Below are positions 43,055 through 53,393 of a DNA stretch of 64,000 bases, piece by piece. This stretch comes from Aspidiotus rigidus. Its lineage: Eukaryota > Arthropoda > Insecta > Hemiptera > Diaspididae. The notes below the pieces were generated by a model. That model searched no databases, had not been told where the DNA came from, and saw only the letters and a list, made by a program, of their open reading frames with translations. Numbering within the stretch: the stretch's first letter is position 1; each line of letters opens with the position of its first letter. The stretch lies in assembly GCA_035079385.1 (NCBI GenBank), contig JAVHKY010000052.1, forward strand, positions 9,052,001 through 9,116,000. The letters are read 5' to 3'. Both the position numbers and the translations under genes were made by a program.

Positions 43055-43812
43055 CATAACTTGCCTCCAATGCCTTCTCCAAAACTCTCAATTTTTCAAC
43101 AAACTTGGAAGAATTTTTTTTTCGATTATGAAGCAGTCATTGAAGTAATCAGCGTCCTTTTTTTGTAAATGAGAATGTTTCGTCGTAAGATGACACTTCA
43201 ATTTACTGGGTACCATCGCTTCACTACTTAAAATTTCGCCACAAACAATACACTCTGGCGTTGGGAGATCTTCTGTTCCACCATAAGTGAAGCCGAATTC
43301 GATGTATGAATCAACATACTAAAAGACAACGCAACTCTTACATGCAGCTTTAGCGATTTTTCTCGTTGTCGGCAGTTGCATCTTTGACTGCATTTCATCC
43401 TCACTACCGTCATCATCATTAATTCTTCTTTTCTTTGTAACTAAGAACTTGTCCATATCGGTAACAACAAATATTAACGAAAATTTCACTTGAAAAAAAG
43501 ATTTTTGCTGTAAAATTTACAAATACACGACAACTTCCTCATCCGTATACGAAAAAATTAATGCTCTCAAGTATAAATGACACCTTGCTAATCTGCAGTT
43601 TTCTTATCATACATTCTTACAAGTTGAGACAAGTTTATTCAGAAACGTGTTCATTTCTTCGTGTGAGTCATCGTCCTTTATTGCAGCATCTGAAAATTTT
43701 ATTATTTTGAAAAATACAAGATTTTCTCTGTCCTATATCATTTTCGTTCTTATTGTTGAAAATCTCACGGCACACCTGGAGTGTGCCGCGGCACACCTGT
43801 TGAGAAACGCTG
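43055..43812 (-). mobile_element. hAT element remnant (BED-finger transposase)
   Basis: The right end reads, on the - strand, CAGCGTTTCTCAACAGGTGT-GCCGCGGC, a typical terminus of hAT (Charlie/Buster-like) elements. The phrase TTCTAGAC outside it (43813-43820) could be the 8 bp duplication, with the TTCTAGA in the palindrome at 43018-43031 as a possible partner. The left terminus was not seen. Confidence 0.65.
43070..43456 (-). pseudogene. hAT transposase N-terminus with BED zinc finger, broken
   Basis: It starts MDKFLVTKKRRINDDDGSED at 43456. An in-frame TAG follows after about 45 codons. The frame then continues into a BED-type finger (CIVCGE … LKCHLTTKH) with the FGFT lead-in typical of ZBED/hAT transposases. 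A frameshift in the poly-A tract near 43110 is needed to reach KALEASY. The catalytic domain is missing. Confidence 0.75.
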
Positions 43813-43944
43813 TTCTAGACGGTGGTCTAGTTATGCAACTTATCCTTCTCGTCTCTTCTCGATTATTCACCATTCATGCATTATCCTATTATCGCGCACT
43901 CGTTATCACGCTCTTCTATAACATAATACACCACATGGCCTCTT

Positions 43945-44155
43945 CGTTGGTTCGAAACGTCCCGTTCAGAACCACCCAGCCAGGCAGCCAACCGATTTCG
44001 ATGGACAACTTGTAGTTTCGTTTTATGGCTAATACGGTAAACCACGTTGTTGATCTTCTTTACTACTGTACATGGGCCTTCCCATTTGCTTCGAAGTTGT
44101 GGGCTTCTTTCTTTTTCTTCTACAGTGCCAATGTCATATCGAACTTTGGACCCGG
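43945..44155 (-). pseudogene. Ty3 integrase C-terminal fragment
   Basis: On the - strand the frame reads LRSKWEGPCTVVKKINNVVY and LQVVHRNRLAAW, clearly homologous to the pol C-terminus at 36170-36270 (NWEGPWTVVKRINNVIYRI; VVHRNRLAVW). It runs into the LTR at 43935. Everything upstream of the fragment is lost. Confidence 0.8.
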
Positions 44156-44159
44156 TATC

Positions 44160-45567
44160 CTAGTGTACTGTATGTTAGGCCTAGTACAATGAAATAAGGA
44201 AGGCTCAGTATAGCCTAGCACTCGTATACTGTATGTTAGGTCTAGTGTAGACTAGTAGTAGCCAAGGTCGCTATTATAGCGTAGGATACTGAAGTAGGAA
44301 AGGTCGAAATTTTACTCTCTGGAATGAAAATAAGTATGCGAGCCAGCAACACCCATGAGATCAATGTTGAGAAACTCCAGATAGATAAAATAAGTATACA
44401 ATATGGAATGCCAAAAAAGGCTTAACGGATTGTCATCTGTTTTTTCTCTGTAAGTTCGTCTCTATCGTGGATAAACCAGCAGTCTGGCCAGAACCCTTTC
44501 CGGATCTCCAATTGGCTTTTGATTGTGAGGAAACGAAGTTAGATCAACTGGCTCAGTTTGTGCTTTTCCTTTCCTTTTTGGGACTCTTGCCCCGGCAAGC
44601 CAAGAGCGCAAGAGCGCTTACGCACTCGCAAAAAAAAAGTTTCCTTCTGAGTATGTTGTGACGTCACCACTCGAGATACATATTCTGTCACAAAAGTGTC
44701 TTCTTCTCGATACCTCAATAATGGTAATATCAGCCTACCGCATGTATATTTTACGACCGTGAAAACTGTTATTATACTTTTTAATTGTATAATATCATTA
44801 TTTTGGCTGAGAACAAAGAACCAAATCTCTCAGGTTTCAGATTTGAATGGAACAAGAAGATACGGATCGTTTCACTCCTGGGTCTTCACGCAGAAAATGT
44901 CTATCTCTTGAGCTCTGGGTCTCGATTAAAAAAAGCTCTAAATCTTTCAAAAAATGAATTTTCGTTATTTTACAGTCAAGGAGGAAAAAACAACAAGAGA
45001 CTCGGATACTGAGGCGTGAGTTGCCATCCGTCTTATTTTGCTATGCGGAGAAACACTCTGACTAGATCTGTCGAACTTTGATATTGCAGGGCGGTCGTCG
45101 ATTTCCAGGCATTTCTTTGAATGGTTGTTGACGGTGAGTGTCTCGAGTTGGAGAAACCTGATTTCAACTTCATTCGAGTTTCACTGGTCTGTAATCGGCA
45201 TAAACTTTTTCATTGACAATTTTAATCTATAGAGGTATAGCGTGATTATTACGATAAGGCGGAAGAGGCTTGCCCAAATAAGATGACGAATTTTAGAATA
45301 AAAAAAGTGACGTTGTCGAACGTGACGACAATATGGATTACTAAGCAAAATTGTTTGCTTCTATATTGAACGAATAAAATTGAAAACATGATGGGATGAC
45401 GAAACGAGCTATTCTACGCATGTTGTTCCTCCTGTAACAAGGGAGTTATGCATTCATTATTCGAGCCATGATAAGACGCTGACAATGATATGTAACAACG
45501 GCGTCGACAAGACGATTGAAAATCACGAGGCAAATGCGATACTTCGTCATTCGTCGCAGATATTAGA
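44160..45567 (+). other. Intronic DNA before the kinase gene
   Basis: A short direct repeat, GTATACTGTATGTTAGGnCTAGT-like, occurs twice (44161-44190, 44226-44250). Otherwise nothing is recognised. The 100 bases before the kinase ATG hold a possible acceptor (CGTCATTCGTCGCAG, 45545-45559), so an upstream non-coding exon is possible. Confidence 0.35.
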
Positions 45568-46653
45568 ATGAAACAATGGTTGAGAAACTATTTTAGATCA
45601 TTCAAAGACGCAAGCGATTTAAGCACATCCCCGAATAATTACCTGGAAGAGGCGAAAGTACTATTTGAGAAACGATGGAACCGTCCTAATAATGAGTACA
45701 CGGCTCGTCTGGCCGACTTTGAATTAATACGGGTTCTCGGACACGGAAAGTTTGGTAACGTAATCTTTGCTCGGTATAAGAAAAGTAAAAAAAACGATTC
45801 AAACGCCTATGTTGCTATCAAGATTATGATGAAAAAAGTAATTGTGAAACATCGTGGACCACAACATGTACAGAACGAGAAGAAAGTTCTCATGTCAATA
45901 GAGAACCCGTTCGTCATTGCTTACAAACACCACTTCAAGGATAATGCCAATCTGTTCATTGTGACCGAGTACGTACCAGGTGGTGATTTTTATACGCGCC
46001 TCAAACGCATTCACATTTACGAGCAATCACACGTCGTCTTTTACGCGGCGCAAATTGTTCTAGCTTTTGAATATCTTCATTATATGGGTGTCGTTTATCG
46101 CGACCTGAAGCCTGAAAACATCTTACTCGACCAGGTAGGGTACCTAAAAATAACTGATCTAGGTCTATGCAAAAAAATTGATCATAGTATGACGAAAACC
46201 ATGTGTGGTACACCAGAATATCTGGCTCCCGAAGTGGTCCACGGGCATGCGTATTCGTACACGGTCGATTGGTGGACACTTGGAATTCTGATATTTGAAC
46301 TTATTCATGGTAGAACACCCTTCCGCACTGGGAACATGTTACAATTGCTCCGAAAGATCGTGCACTCAAAAATTGTCTTTCCTAAGCCTGAAATCGACGC
46401 AGCGTCTCAAGAATTGATCAGAAAACTGCTCGCCAAACACAGTACAGAAAGACTGAATGATACTGCTACAATTAAAAAAATGGCTTACTTTTCTAACGTT
46501 AATTGGTCATCGCTCTATCATAAATTAGTGCCAGCACCTCATGTACCAGTCATTAAGAGCGTAACCGATACCACAAATTTTGATAAGCAACCTGAAATTC
46601 AAATTGAGGAAAGTGAAAGTGATTTGTTTGCCGACACGTTCAAAGATTTTTGA
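45568..46653 (+). CDS. PKA catalytic-subunit-like AGC kinase, single exon
   Basis: 361 residues with no introns. The glycine loop is GHGKFGNV (58-65), the ATP-anchoring lysine is K85 (VAIK) and the helix C glutamate E104. The catalytic loop is YRDLKPEN (177-184). The metal-binding triplet is DLG (197-199) instead of DFG. The activation loop is TKTMCGTPEYLAPE with T211 in the place of PKA Thr197. DWWTLGILIFEL and a C-tail with DTTNFD and terminal FKDF follow the PKA-C layout. No MGNA-type myristoylation start is present (MKQWLRNYF instead). Length is close to the usual 350. It would phosphorylate Arg-rich Ser/Thr sites; E183 and E244 match PKA substrate-binding acids, while the E127 position is D140. 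It lies in a tomosyn intron on the same strand. Confidence 0.9.
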   Translation: MKQWLRNYFRSFKDASDLSTSPNNYLEEAKVLFEKRWNRPNNEYTARLADFELIRVLGHGKFGNVIFARYKKSKKNDSNAYVAIKIMMKKVIVKHRGPQHVQNEKKVLMSIENPFVIAYKHHFKDNANLFIVTEYVPGGDFYTRLKRIHIYEQSHVVFYAAQIVLAFEYLHYMGVVYRDLKPENILLDQVGYLKITDLGLCKKIDHSMTKTMCGTPEYLAPEVVHGHAYSYTVDWWTLGILIFELIHGRTPFRTGNMLQLLRKIVHSKIVFPKPEIDAASQELIRKLLAKHSTERLNDTATIKKMAYFSNVNWSSLYHKLVPAPHVPVIKSVTDTTNFDKQPEIQIEESESDLFADTFKDF

Positions 46654-48078
46654 GTAATACGTCGATCTGTAATTCAAAGTATTTCCTGCACTTAATCCTT
46701 GCAGTTTTGAGTATGAATTTAGAATACAAAGGACCATCTGAAGACTGAAATATAACTTGTAAACTCCCTAATTTAAACATACCTCTATTTAGTTGAATTT
46801 CTATTTTGAACAGCGGAGGTTCCTCATTTTCTCATAAATTAATTTAAACGTAACTGTATTTTCTGTATATTTTGGTAGACTAATAGTTTGAATACCCTAG
46901 AATAAGTTGCATGGTAAAACTGAGGGAAAAAGAGTTCAAACTAGCTCATTTGTTGTTAAGAGGTTATAGTGGCGCATTATGAAAGACACGTAATTAAATC
47001 CTTTTGTTTGGGAGGTAAACACTTGGAAAAATTATTAGGTTTTGCTAACATGCACATTACTTCTGTTAACATTCCATCTTTATCCAATATTAACAGTGCA
47101 TATATGCATCGTCGAAGCAACAAACCGAAATTCATGACCTCCCAACCCTTGTACTCCCAGTTCCATGAGGTAAAAGTTGGAGGGAAATAGTTTGAACGAG
47201 CGATGTTTTTTTTTTCCATTATTTTACTCAAATTTTTTATTTAATAGGGCTTTCCCCTATGTAACTCCACCTCGGGCTACAAACATGTTGATAAAGGTCT
47301 AATAGTAATGCTGTCAACTTGGTTGAAAACATGTGACACTTTAGAAGTTTGTAATTTTCTTTTCGTTATAATCATAAAATTGTAAGATAGAAGTGCTGAT
47401 ACCGTTTGAATTCTCTTGTTATCAATTGTAATTTTTCATATTCAATTCTGAAGGTTATACTCGTATTGTTGAAAAACTACGGTTTTCTTCACAAAGTTAT
47501 ACGAGGGACGCAGGAACCTGTTCTGTGGGTCGGATTGGATTGAGAATTCAGATTGAAATTTTGACTTTTTCTGAGTTCCGTGTATCACGATGTATATGCA
47601 TAGTCTGAAAGTATAAATTCTTAGGGACCAGGACAATTCATCGCGGAGTAGAATTCACCGCGCGTACCGGAGATCATTGTGACACGCCCACTTTCCTTCT
47701 CACTTTGAACAGGCTTAGGACTGTCAGTAAACTGTCGTGGTTAAAAATTAGCGTGTCAGTATAATTGTGGGTCTTCAGGTGAACAGTGTTGTATTCAGAA
47801 ATGCTGAGCCAAAATCCGAATGGGCCTGGGTCATTCTTCCAAATATTAATAAGATATATTATTGTTCGCCACTCCTCGCAGGTAGTCAATAAGATTGTTG
47901 TCCTCATTAAAAGTAGCTACCTAGTTCTACTGTCGTGCAGCTGTGTCCCTATATTTGCGGCGTTTTGTTGGCGGTTCATACTCGCCACCATCATTTCATA
48001 CTGTACCTCCATGAGTACTTGTTCTTTTTTCAATACCTCCATCCACTATTGTTTCAAACCCGCGATGCCAAGCTTCAC
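46654..48078 (+). other. Intronic DNA after the kinase gene
   Basis: AT-rich, with no recognised gene, repeat or clear polyadenylation signal close to the kinase stop. The small frames here are not supported. Confidence 0.4.
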
Positions 48079-48163
48079 AATTGAAGCGCTGCGTGGAAAA
48101 GGGGCCTCCGTCTAATGTATTTCTTATGGAACGGAGGCCCCTTTTCCACGCAGCGCTTCAATT
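48079..48163. repeat. 33 bp perfect hairpin with GC-rich arms
   Basis: Arms 48079-48111 and 48131-48163 are exact inverted copies (AATTGAAGCGCTGCGTGGAA… and its complement) with a 19 base loop. The arms are far more GC-rich than their surroundings. It may be the core of a MITE or a structured RNA. Confidence 0.85.
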
Positions 48164-49676
48164 ATTGTTTGTCTTTGGTAGATTGGTCACCGTAACATTG
48201 ACGCAATTCCACAAATGTATTGAAAAACGAGGTGGTCTCCGTTCTCTACCTCACGCGGGACGCCCAATCTAGGTGTCTTCAGAATAGTCGGTCATTGGTT
48301 CCGTACCTTTCATAGAACCAGTACCAACACGATTGAAAATAAGAGTTTGTACGATCAACTTCCTTTCTTTTATACACATACCACCCTAAGAAATAATGAA
48401 ACTGCGAATAATGTAAGTATTGCATGCGAATAATTTTTCACGCATTGCGCGCGAAGAATTGTCCTATACCCGAATTTTTACAAGTTACTTTCCCATCATA
48501 TATGATTGCTCCAAAATCGGAATTTTTCCAAGTCCCCTCCAGTAATATGTATATTATTATGACTCAAAAAACGAAATTTCCTTCCAATTCCCTCTTCCAA
48601 CATATGCTATGGCTCGAGGGTTGAAAAATTTTCATTTAGGGTAGATCAGTTTTTGCTGGACGCCATATAGCGCACAGCATATTTTTTGAAAAAAGTCCTC
48701 TTTGTGGGAATAAGACTATGTAAAAATTGGAACAGCACAGATTTTATTTGTTACAGAATAAACAATAATGAGGGCGTATGTAAGTAACAACGTAGAGACA
48801 AGCTGAGATGAACTACAAATCTATTGTATATAACAGCTAGTTACCTATATCGCTAAATCGGGGAAAACCGGAGAATATAGGAAAATGGGTAAAGTAGCGG
48901 TTGAGCATTCAACAATCCCCTATAGAATAGGTTCCCTGTTAACATGTCATCAATATTGAAAGTAAAACAAAACTGATTGAAACAGAAGTTGTTTCTTGTA
49001 AAGCTTTAAATAGGGAAGTGTCCTGAGAATTTTATAAAGAATTCTTAGGTACGCAATGATCTTTTTCATCTATTACAAATGGTAATTTACAAAGTTCAGA
49101 ATAAATCCAACAGTTGATGAATCGGAAAATATTTGGAAGTCTTAAGTTCAATAATTAATTGACAGTCGATTCCATTCCCATCATCCAAAGAGTATAGATA
49201 TTGATTGCTGTATTTACAGCCGCTTCCAGCTTCTTTATCAATTGGAACATCCACTGGAATTACCTCTTCTGGCTTCTTCTTAGTTCGCTCCCGGACTCAA
49301 ACCGATTTTATAGGCAAAACAATTTTACTTATATACATGTAGATAGGGTTGGTTTTTATCCACCAATCATTATTGCGGAAAATGGCAGTATTGGAACTCG
49401 TTGTTGATTGGCTGATACAGTTGGAATGTGCGATCTCCCTCATTAGCCAATAATTGTCGCAAAAAGCGTTAGGTTGTAGAGATTGATTTTGATTGTTTGG
49501 TGAGAGCAAAATGTGGTTGAAGTAGAGTTGTCAATTTTGAATTATTAGAGTTGGCTAATTTAGTTAGTAGTGCCGTACTAAAAACGTTGAAAAACTGATA
49601 AATGTAAATGTGCCTTTGAAAATATGATCAAAGATGTGATTGAAACACATTACTGGCAGCTTGCAAAGTGAGATGT
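48164..49676 (+). other. Intronic DNA, nothing recognised
   Basis: No gene or repeat that I can support. Confidence 0.4.
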
Positions 49677-49684
49677 GTTGTAGG

Positions 49685-49933
49685 CTTAGACCATATAGTA
49701 CATAGACCGTTAATAATGATAAAAAGCTTGTCGGAACATAGGAGACTCTGTAAGTCGGTAAGGTCTCACGGCGTTAATGTGAGTGGGCGTGGCATCGCTC
49801 ACATCGCCTTACGTCGCATGCACCAAACCATCCATACCAAATCTTTCCGACTTACAGCCAACCTCCTATGTTCCCACAACTGATAACCTCATTTACATAG
49901 GCTATCGGCGGTCTATGTACTATATGGTCTAAG
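49685..49933. mobile_element. hAT-like MITE, 249 bp
   Basis: Perfect 25 bp TIRs start CTTAGACCATATAGTACATA. Inside, GGAACATAGGAG and TGTAAGTCGG also recur inverted, so the arms continue imperfectly. Flanks GTTGTAGG (49677-49684) and GTTGTATG (49934-49941) match 7/8, as for a hAT 8 bp duplication. No coding capacity. Confidence 0.85.
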
Positions 49934-50272
49934 GTTGTATGTTTGTGAACAATATCACAAATTGTCACAAATTATGCAGTTATTTTGCTTTTCCGCATGT
50001 ATTATCATATTGCATACTCGTTTCCCTGATTCTTATTGTGATGGTCATTGGTTTTATGACAGAGGAAGGACCTCATGTATAATGAATAAGAAGAGACAGA
50101 TTGTTCAAATAGTATATTTTAGATAAGGGAAACATTTGGAGCATATTATATTGTTAATTTAATTTGTACCTCAAATGTTTAAGAACTTGTTTTCAGTCGT
50201 AATGGTTTGTTTGCATAGGATTTAATCTAACTTGTTCATAAAATCATCGATCGACTTTTTGTGTTTATGCAG

Positions 50273-50480
50273 TTGCTGATTGGTTACGAAACTGGTCAAA
50301 TTGTACTTTGGAATCTACGCACAAAGAAGTCCGAGCTCCGATGTCAAACTTTGGAAAGGCTGTGTTCTATTACCTGGCATTATGAGGGTAAACAATTTTT
50401 GTGCGCACACATGGATGGTACACTATCTACATGGAATCTGCGATCACTGGAAAAACCATCAAGTATCATTGCTCCTCACT
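50273..50480 (+). CDS. Tomosyn exon C
   Basis: The acceptor is TTTTGTGTTTATGCAG and the donor GTAAGTAT. It starts in phase 0, as exon B ends, and leaves one base. It encodes two WD40 blades with LLIGYETGQIVLWNL, ITWHYEGKQFLCAHMDGTLS and TWNLRS…KPSS, very close to known tomosyns. The 24.3 kb intron before it is the main repeat sink of the window. Confidence 0.93.
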
Positions 50481-51507
50481 GTAAGTATTTTTCATCTGCG
50501 TACTTTGCCAGAACTTCAGATTTCCTGTACAAGGCGTGTGACCTATGTCAAAATAGTTGAGTGCTTTTAAGTAAGACTTTAATTTCAAGGGCCCAGTGAC
50601 TCCTAAATGACAGATACCACTATTTGCAGTATATTACACTACACAATTAAAAAATTTCTAAAAGTCATGAATGGGATAGGTTCTACATAAAGGTTTGTAA
50701 ATTGTAATTTCCGCGCTGAATTCAAAGCTTGTTTCTGTTCTTCAATAGGAATTCGCTCTTTCTTGTTATATTTTTATTCACATTGTCGCAACACCTAATT
50801 TTTGATAGTAGTAAGACAAGAATGTTTTCTCCAAATCAAATTTTGTCCAAGTGTCAGTGCCTTCTGTTTTGATGGGAAGAATAAGAATATTAATTATTGG
50901 AATTAATAAAAAAGAGAAGAAAATTTGAGAAAGAAAATGCCTTAGGTTTTTAATTTCAATAAAGAAAATGAAAACGAGACTATATCAAAAATTGTCTTTG
51001 TTCCATCTTTGTACAAATTGAACTAAATTATCAAAGGAAGATGGTAAATGCGGACGTTCACAAGAATCATACGGATGAGGTTAGATCTGGAAGAATTCAG
51101 TCAAATATGTCTGAAAATTAGTTCAAGACAGGCGAGCAAAAGCAACAATTTAATGAACAGAACTTCAAGTAATGCTTGCATTGTTACGACTAAATATTTT
51201 TATCAATATGTACTTGTATATTTTTGTTGATGTATAACGTAAAGAGCAATTGATAACGACAGGGAGGGGGTTTGGCTAATCTCCAAAAGTCCCATCATCT
51301 CCACCTTTCTCCTCCTTTTACGCTGATTTTCTTTCGATGTGCTGGTAAACAAATAAAACAGTGACTACAATAAGTTTTCATTAGCCATTCCAAACACTTG
51401 CAATGGTATCTGCTGGAACGTCATCTGAGGAACTACAACGACGACTAATATGCCAGAGTTCGCACTATACAAGATACACGTTGAATACACTGGTCGGCGT
51501 CCAACCT
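50481..51507 (+). other. Intronic DNA
   Basis: AT-rich intron between tomosyn exon C and the family Y element. Nothing further is recognised. Confidence 0.4.
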
Positions 51508-51590
51508 GGTGGACTGTACGCGTCGGTATTTTACACCACACTGGGAGGGAAGTTGTTTCCGCGAGTCTTAGAATTTCTTGCGTTCGCACT

Positions 51591-52159
51591 ACAGGTTGGC
51601 CATGGCCGTCTATAGTTCCAGGCCGGAATATTAAAGCTGGCAACGTCGCGGTGACGAAAAATACGGGGCCGAGTTTCATACACGCTCTTATGCAAAATTT
51701 TCGAAAAACATGTTAATCGTTGATTTGCGAATAGTATTCAATTCCGAAGGGAAAAAGTTTAGAAATACATCGAAAGAGTAAACGATTCTCGATTTTTTGA
51801 ACTAGGTCACGTTAAAATTGGTCAACTACGAAGCGAGTTATTCAAGTTAAAAAAAAAAAAGTCAGAGGGCGAAGTGCAGTACATGTACCGCGCTTCGCCC
51901 TCTGTCTGACTTTTTTTTTTTAAACGTAAATAACTCGCTTCCTAGCTGATCAATCTTAATGAAACCTAGCTCAAAAAATCGAGAATCGTTGGCTCTTCAA
52001 ATCACGTTCTTTTCATTTTTTTCAAAAACTTCACCGTATTCGTGTCAAATAGTGTTTTTTGATGTTCTCCCATAAGAGACTGTACAAATATCGGCCCCGT
52101 CCAATGTTGTCGAGATTCGAATATTCCGGCCTGTAACTAGAGACGGGTATGGGTTGGCA
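51591..52159. mobile_element. Hairpin element inside family Y copy 2
   Basis: The whole 569 bp folds on itself around GTACATGTAC (51880-51889). Paired landmarks are AGTCAGAGGGCGAAG against CTTCGCCCTCTGTCTGACT, AAATCGAGAATCG inverted, CAGGCCGGAATATT inverted and CCGTCT near the ends. It splits the Y phrase GCGTTCGCAC…ACTCGCGTTG, continuous in copy 1. A CACT direct repeat at both sides (51587-51590, 52160-52163) may be the target duplication. No coding capacity. Confidence 0.75.
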
Positions 52160-52348
52160 CACTCGCGTTGCACGGTATTGCATCTTGTATTCATGCTTTG
52201 GACTGTAGGTCTGTATTGACTTTGAATATTTTCCAATATTACTCGAAAAAAACACAAAGTACAAGAATATTTTTGGACTTGAAAATTTTTTTTGAAATAT
52301 TTTACTCAAAAAAACGACCGAAGAACCAAAATATTCACAAGTTTAAAT

Positions 52349-53159
52349 GGGGCGCGATCGATTTGGCGCGGACAATTTGGCGCGGGGTTCAATTTGGCGC
52401 AAACCTCAAAAAACAACGTAATAAGACAATCCGAAGTCTACAAAATAAAATTTTGACGTACAATGGAAAAATTTAAAATTATAATAATGAGGGACGACAG
52501 TAATGCAATCCGAAGTCTAATAATGAAATTTGACAGCTAGAATACATAATCAGAGATTATGAGCTATGCCCCGGAGGTATTCTATATGCGTGCGATTGTT
52601 GTAATCACGCACAGTTCGCGAGATACGCTCGTCAGTATTTTGGTACTTCGGTTTTTTGCTCGCAGGTGGAGCTCCCGCTTCTCCCTGCGTATATTCTAAA
52701 TCTCGTGCTTTTTGGCATTTTCTCAACATAGTTATAATATTCGAAACTGTCGGATGACAGCAACCGAATTCGACGTCTAATTTCCAATCAGCCGCTTCCG
52801 TGTTATTGTTAGTGCGCGGCTCACTGCTTAGCGTCCTCTCGTAAACATTCCACCAACCTATTGGAAACCGTGCTACCTTCCTTCCCCGTCTTGTCCGTCG
52901 ACCAACGTAGTAATCCTTAATATAGTCAAGAACAGGATGTGGGTCGACATACTCTTGCAAATCTTCAAATGCTTCCGCGACGTCAGTGGGTGGGATGAAG
53001 GCTAACGCGACAATCATTCGCACATAAGGATTTAAATTTGGGTCATTAGGAAAAATTTTTCACGATAAATTCCAGTACCCAATCGATCCGTGCGCCAAAT
53101 CGATCTTCGCGTCAAATTGACCTTGCGCCAAACTGTCCGCGCCAAATCGATAGCTACCC
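52349..53159 (-). mobile_element. Mutator-like element (MULE), truncated
   Basis: Ends GGGGCGCGATCGATTTGGCG at the left and GGGTAGCTATCGATTTGGCG read from the right. Within the TIR, AATTTGGCGC repeats two to four times on each side. The direct repeat GTTTAAAT flanks it (52341-52348, 53160-53167). It carries the C-terminal part of a MULE transposase on the - strand. Only 811 bp remain. Confidence 0.82.
52550..53023 (-). pseudogene. MULE transposase C-terminal fragment
   Basis: 157 codons with MIVALAFIPPTDVAEAFEDL, VGRRTRRGRKVARFPIGWWN, ERTLSSEPRTNNNTEAADWK, CCHPTVSNII and a terminal DYNNRTHIEYLRGIAHNL. This is the conserved tail of animal MULE/FLYWCH-type transposases (R-T-N-N, helical H-P-T region, LRGIAHN end). 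The catalytic core and any FLYWCH finger are absent. The element therefore depends on an enzyme elsewhere, if it moves at all. Confidence 0.82.
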
Positions 53160-53191
53160 GTTTAAATTTAAACGTGGATGCGTTAAAGTAT

Positions 53192-53393
53192 GTAAAAATT
53201 GAAAAATCGACACTAGAATCCACAAATTAGGTTTTATTCTCACAACGTCTCGTCCACATAGCAGACATCATCAGGTGAGGAATTAGAACGATAAACTTCT
53301 AATTCCTCACCTGATGATGTCTGCTATGCGGACGAAACGTCGTGAGAATAAAACCTAATTTGTGGATTCTAGTGTCAATTTTTCAATTTTTAC
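53192..53393. repeat. Penelope-type terminal palindrome with hammerhead-like motif
   Basis: Arms of 97 bp (53192-53288 and 53297-53393) with about four mismatches and an 8 base spacer CGATAAAC. Each arm holds CTCAC-CTGATGA-t-GTCTGC…GCGGAC-GAAACGTC-GTGAG; the right arm is intact and the left has GAGA for GAAA. Stem I (CTCAC/GTGAG) pairs fully. The phrase ACCAAAATAT appears on both sides of the larger block (about 52326 and 53397), which suggests that a PLE remnant with its own duplication received the MULE later. Confidence 0.7.

Larger units (their letters stand above)
42814..43935 (-). repeat. LTR of a Ty3 relic, split by a hAT element
   Basis: On the - strand the LTR starts TGTGGTGTATTATG at 43935, is interrupted near 43812 by a hAT remnant, and resumes near 43050 to end GGTGGAACGTCTCA at 42814. 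Its 3' part parallels the LTR at 31201 (AAGTAATAAAG, TCGGTTTTTCGTAACTGTTC against AATTGTTC; GGTGnAACGTCTCA). A perfect 18 bp-arm palindrome TTCCGGATAGGTTCTAGA lies in it at 43007-43043. Confidence 0.65.

Noticed and set aside
44467..45012. Three short + strand frames before the kinase
   Set aside because: No domain, no consistent splice sites and no overlap in frame with the kinase start.
46001..46279. 92-codon - strand frame
   Set aside because: Shadow of the kinase gene.
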